Shown here piece after piece: positions 63,730 to 64,000 of a DNA stretch of 64,000 nucleotides. The translations under genes and the position numbers were made by a program. The notes beneath the pieces are model-generated. The model saw only the letters and a program-made list of their open reading frames with translations, was not told the DNA's origin and ran no database searches. Within the stretch, counting starts at the first letter, position 1, and each line of letters starts with the position of its first letter. This DNA is from Streptomyces sp. CB01881 (GTDB lineage Bacteria > Actinomycetota > Actinomycetes > Streptomycetales > Streptomycetaceae), in NCBI RefSeq assembly GCF_002953255.1, contig NZ_CP026498.1, positions 2,161,197 to 2,225,196 of the forward strand, read 5' to 3'.

Positions 63730-64000
63730 TCAGATCCCGGGCTTCGCCTCCACCGTGCCGTCCTCGATGGCGGCCAGCAGCGCGGCGTGGTCGGTCTCCG
63801 TCTGGTCGGCGTAGTGGACGGCGAAGTCGGCGATCGCCTCCGCGAAGGTGTCGGCGCTGCCGAGGTAGCCGGCGACGGCGAGGCGGTCGCCGGAACGGGC
63901 ATGGGCGCGGGCCAGGGCGCGGCCGCAGAGGTCGGCGTAGGCGCGCAGGCCCGACGCCGTCATGCCGGAGACGTCGGCCGAACCCTTCATGTCGCGCAGC
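63730..64000 (-). CDS. DUF2252 family protein, C-terminal part (window edge)
   Basis: The last 90 codons of a DUF2252 protein are present: LRDMKGSADVSGM, LCGRALARAHARSGDRLAVA, GYLGSADTFAEAIADFAVHY, ADQTETDHAALLAAIEDG. The frame is open to the window end, so the first ATG inside (63990) is not the start. The family has a kinase-like fold of about 440 residues and unknown function. It is convergent with the LLM gene. Confidence 0.88.
   Translation of the reverse strand, partial: LRDMKGSADVSGMTASGLRAYADLCGRALARAHARSGDRLAVAGYLGSADTFAEAIADFAVHYADQTETDHAALLAAIEDGTVEAKPGI

Overview
The window is very GC-rich actinomycete DNA, most likely chromosomal Streptomyces or Kitasatospora. The evidence is the codon use with G/C third positions and frequent GTG starts, a conservon (sensor kinase, Roadblock/LC7, DUF742, small GTPase), an XRE-DUF5753/DUF397 pair, a TerD gene, a DUF5937-ArsR/MFS pair and a leuA leader-peptide attenuator. 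Because GC is so high, long antisense open frames shadow many real genes. They were left out.

Layout. 1-4.2 kb: an ABC-2 exporter (left edge cut), an MDR oxidoreductase and a LuxR-type regulator. 4.3-6.2 kb: a 5'-truncated GT39 glycosyltransferase abutting the tail of another lost gene, then a hypothetical gene. 6.3-14.9 kb: small regulator/transporter units, namely MFS/ArsR-DUF5937, anti-sigma-like ATPase, XRE-DUF5753/DUF397, methyltransferase, GNAT, and cupin-XRE divergent from a DHA2 exporter. 14.9-17.9 kb: a tRNA-Glu, a stub of a YbaK-type gene, leuA with an attenuator, and a FadR-type regulator. 18.2-23.9 kb: the conservon, whose kinase appears to start at CTG and whose GTPase has a 9-C tract that breaks the frame, followed by an FAD monooxygenase. 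24-30.2 kb: a PLP aminotransferase and, on the other strand, an NRPS-like gene (MbtH-A-T-reductase) coupled by a 4-nt overlap to a leucyl/phenylalanyl-tRNA transferase homologue, then a serine hydrolase. 30.3-36.9 kb: a GGDEF-EAL protein, a HigBA-like toxin-antitoxin pair, DUF4331 and TetR genes, and a lipoprotein. 37-41.8 kb: two N-terminally truncated genes (Rhs and FG-GAP/ricin lectin) head to head, a secreted protein and a PadR regulator. 42-49.2 kb: PPOX, FadH, an FAD monooxygenase, TerD, and LysR/SDR. 49.2-54.2 kb: GlpD, TetR, an alkylglycerone-phosphate-synthase-like flavoprotein and a diacylglycerol-kinase-like protein, which look like a lipid set. 54.6-59 kb: a HAD hydrolase, then a tight operon of an EACC1-like protein, caspase-TPR, a ClpC-like N-AAA protein and an unknown protein, which looks like a biological conflict system. 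59-64 kb: a lipoprotein, a SnoaL-like protein, an MmyB-like XRE regulator, an LLM flavin oxidoreductase and the tail of a DUF2252 gene.

Two multigene systems stand out. One is the tRNA-dependent/NRPS hybrid, likely to make a short peptide aldehyde or alcohol. The other is the EACC1-caspase-ClpN operon, whose AAA domain has lost key Walker residues. At DNA level there are also a family of four related hairpins placed just after stop codons, an operator shared by two promoters of one putative regulon (ATTCCC-N4-GGGAAT), a 36-bp perfect palindrome, and minisatellites that include stop codons.
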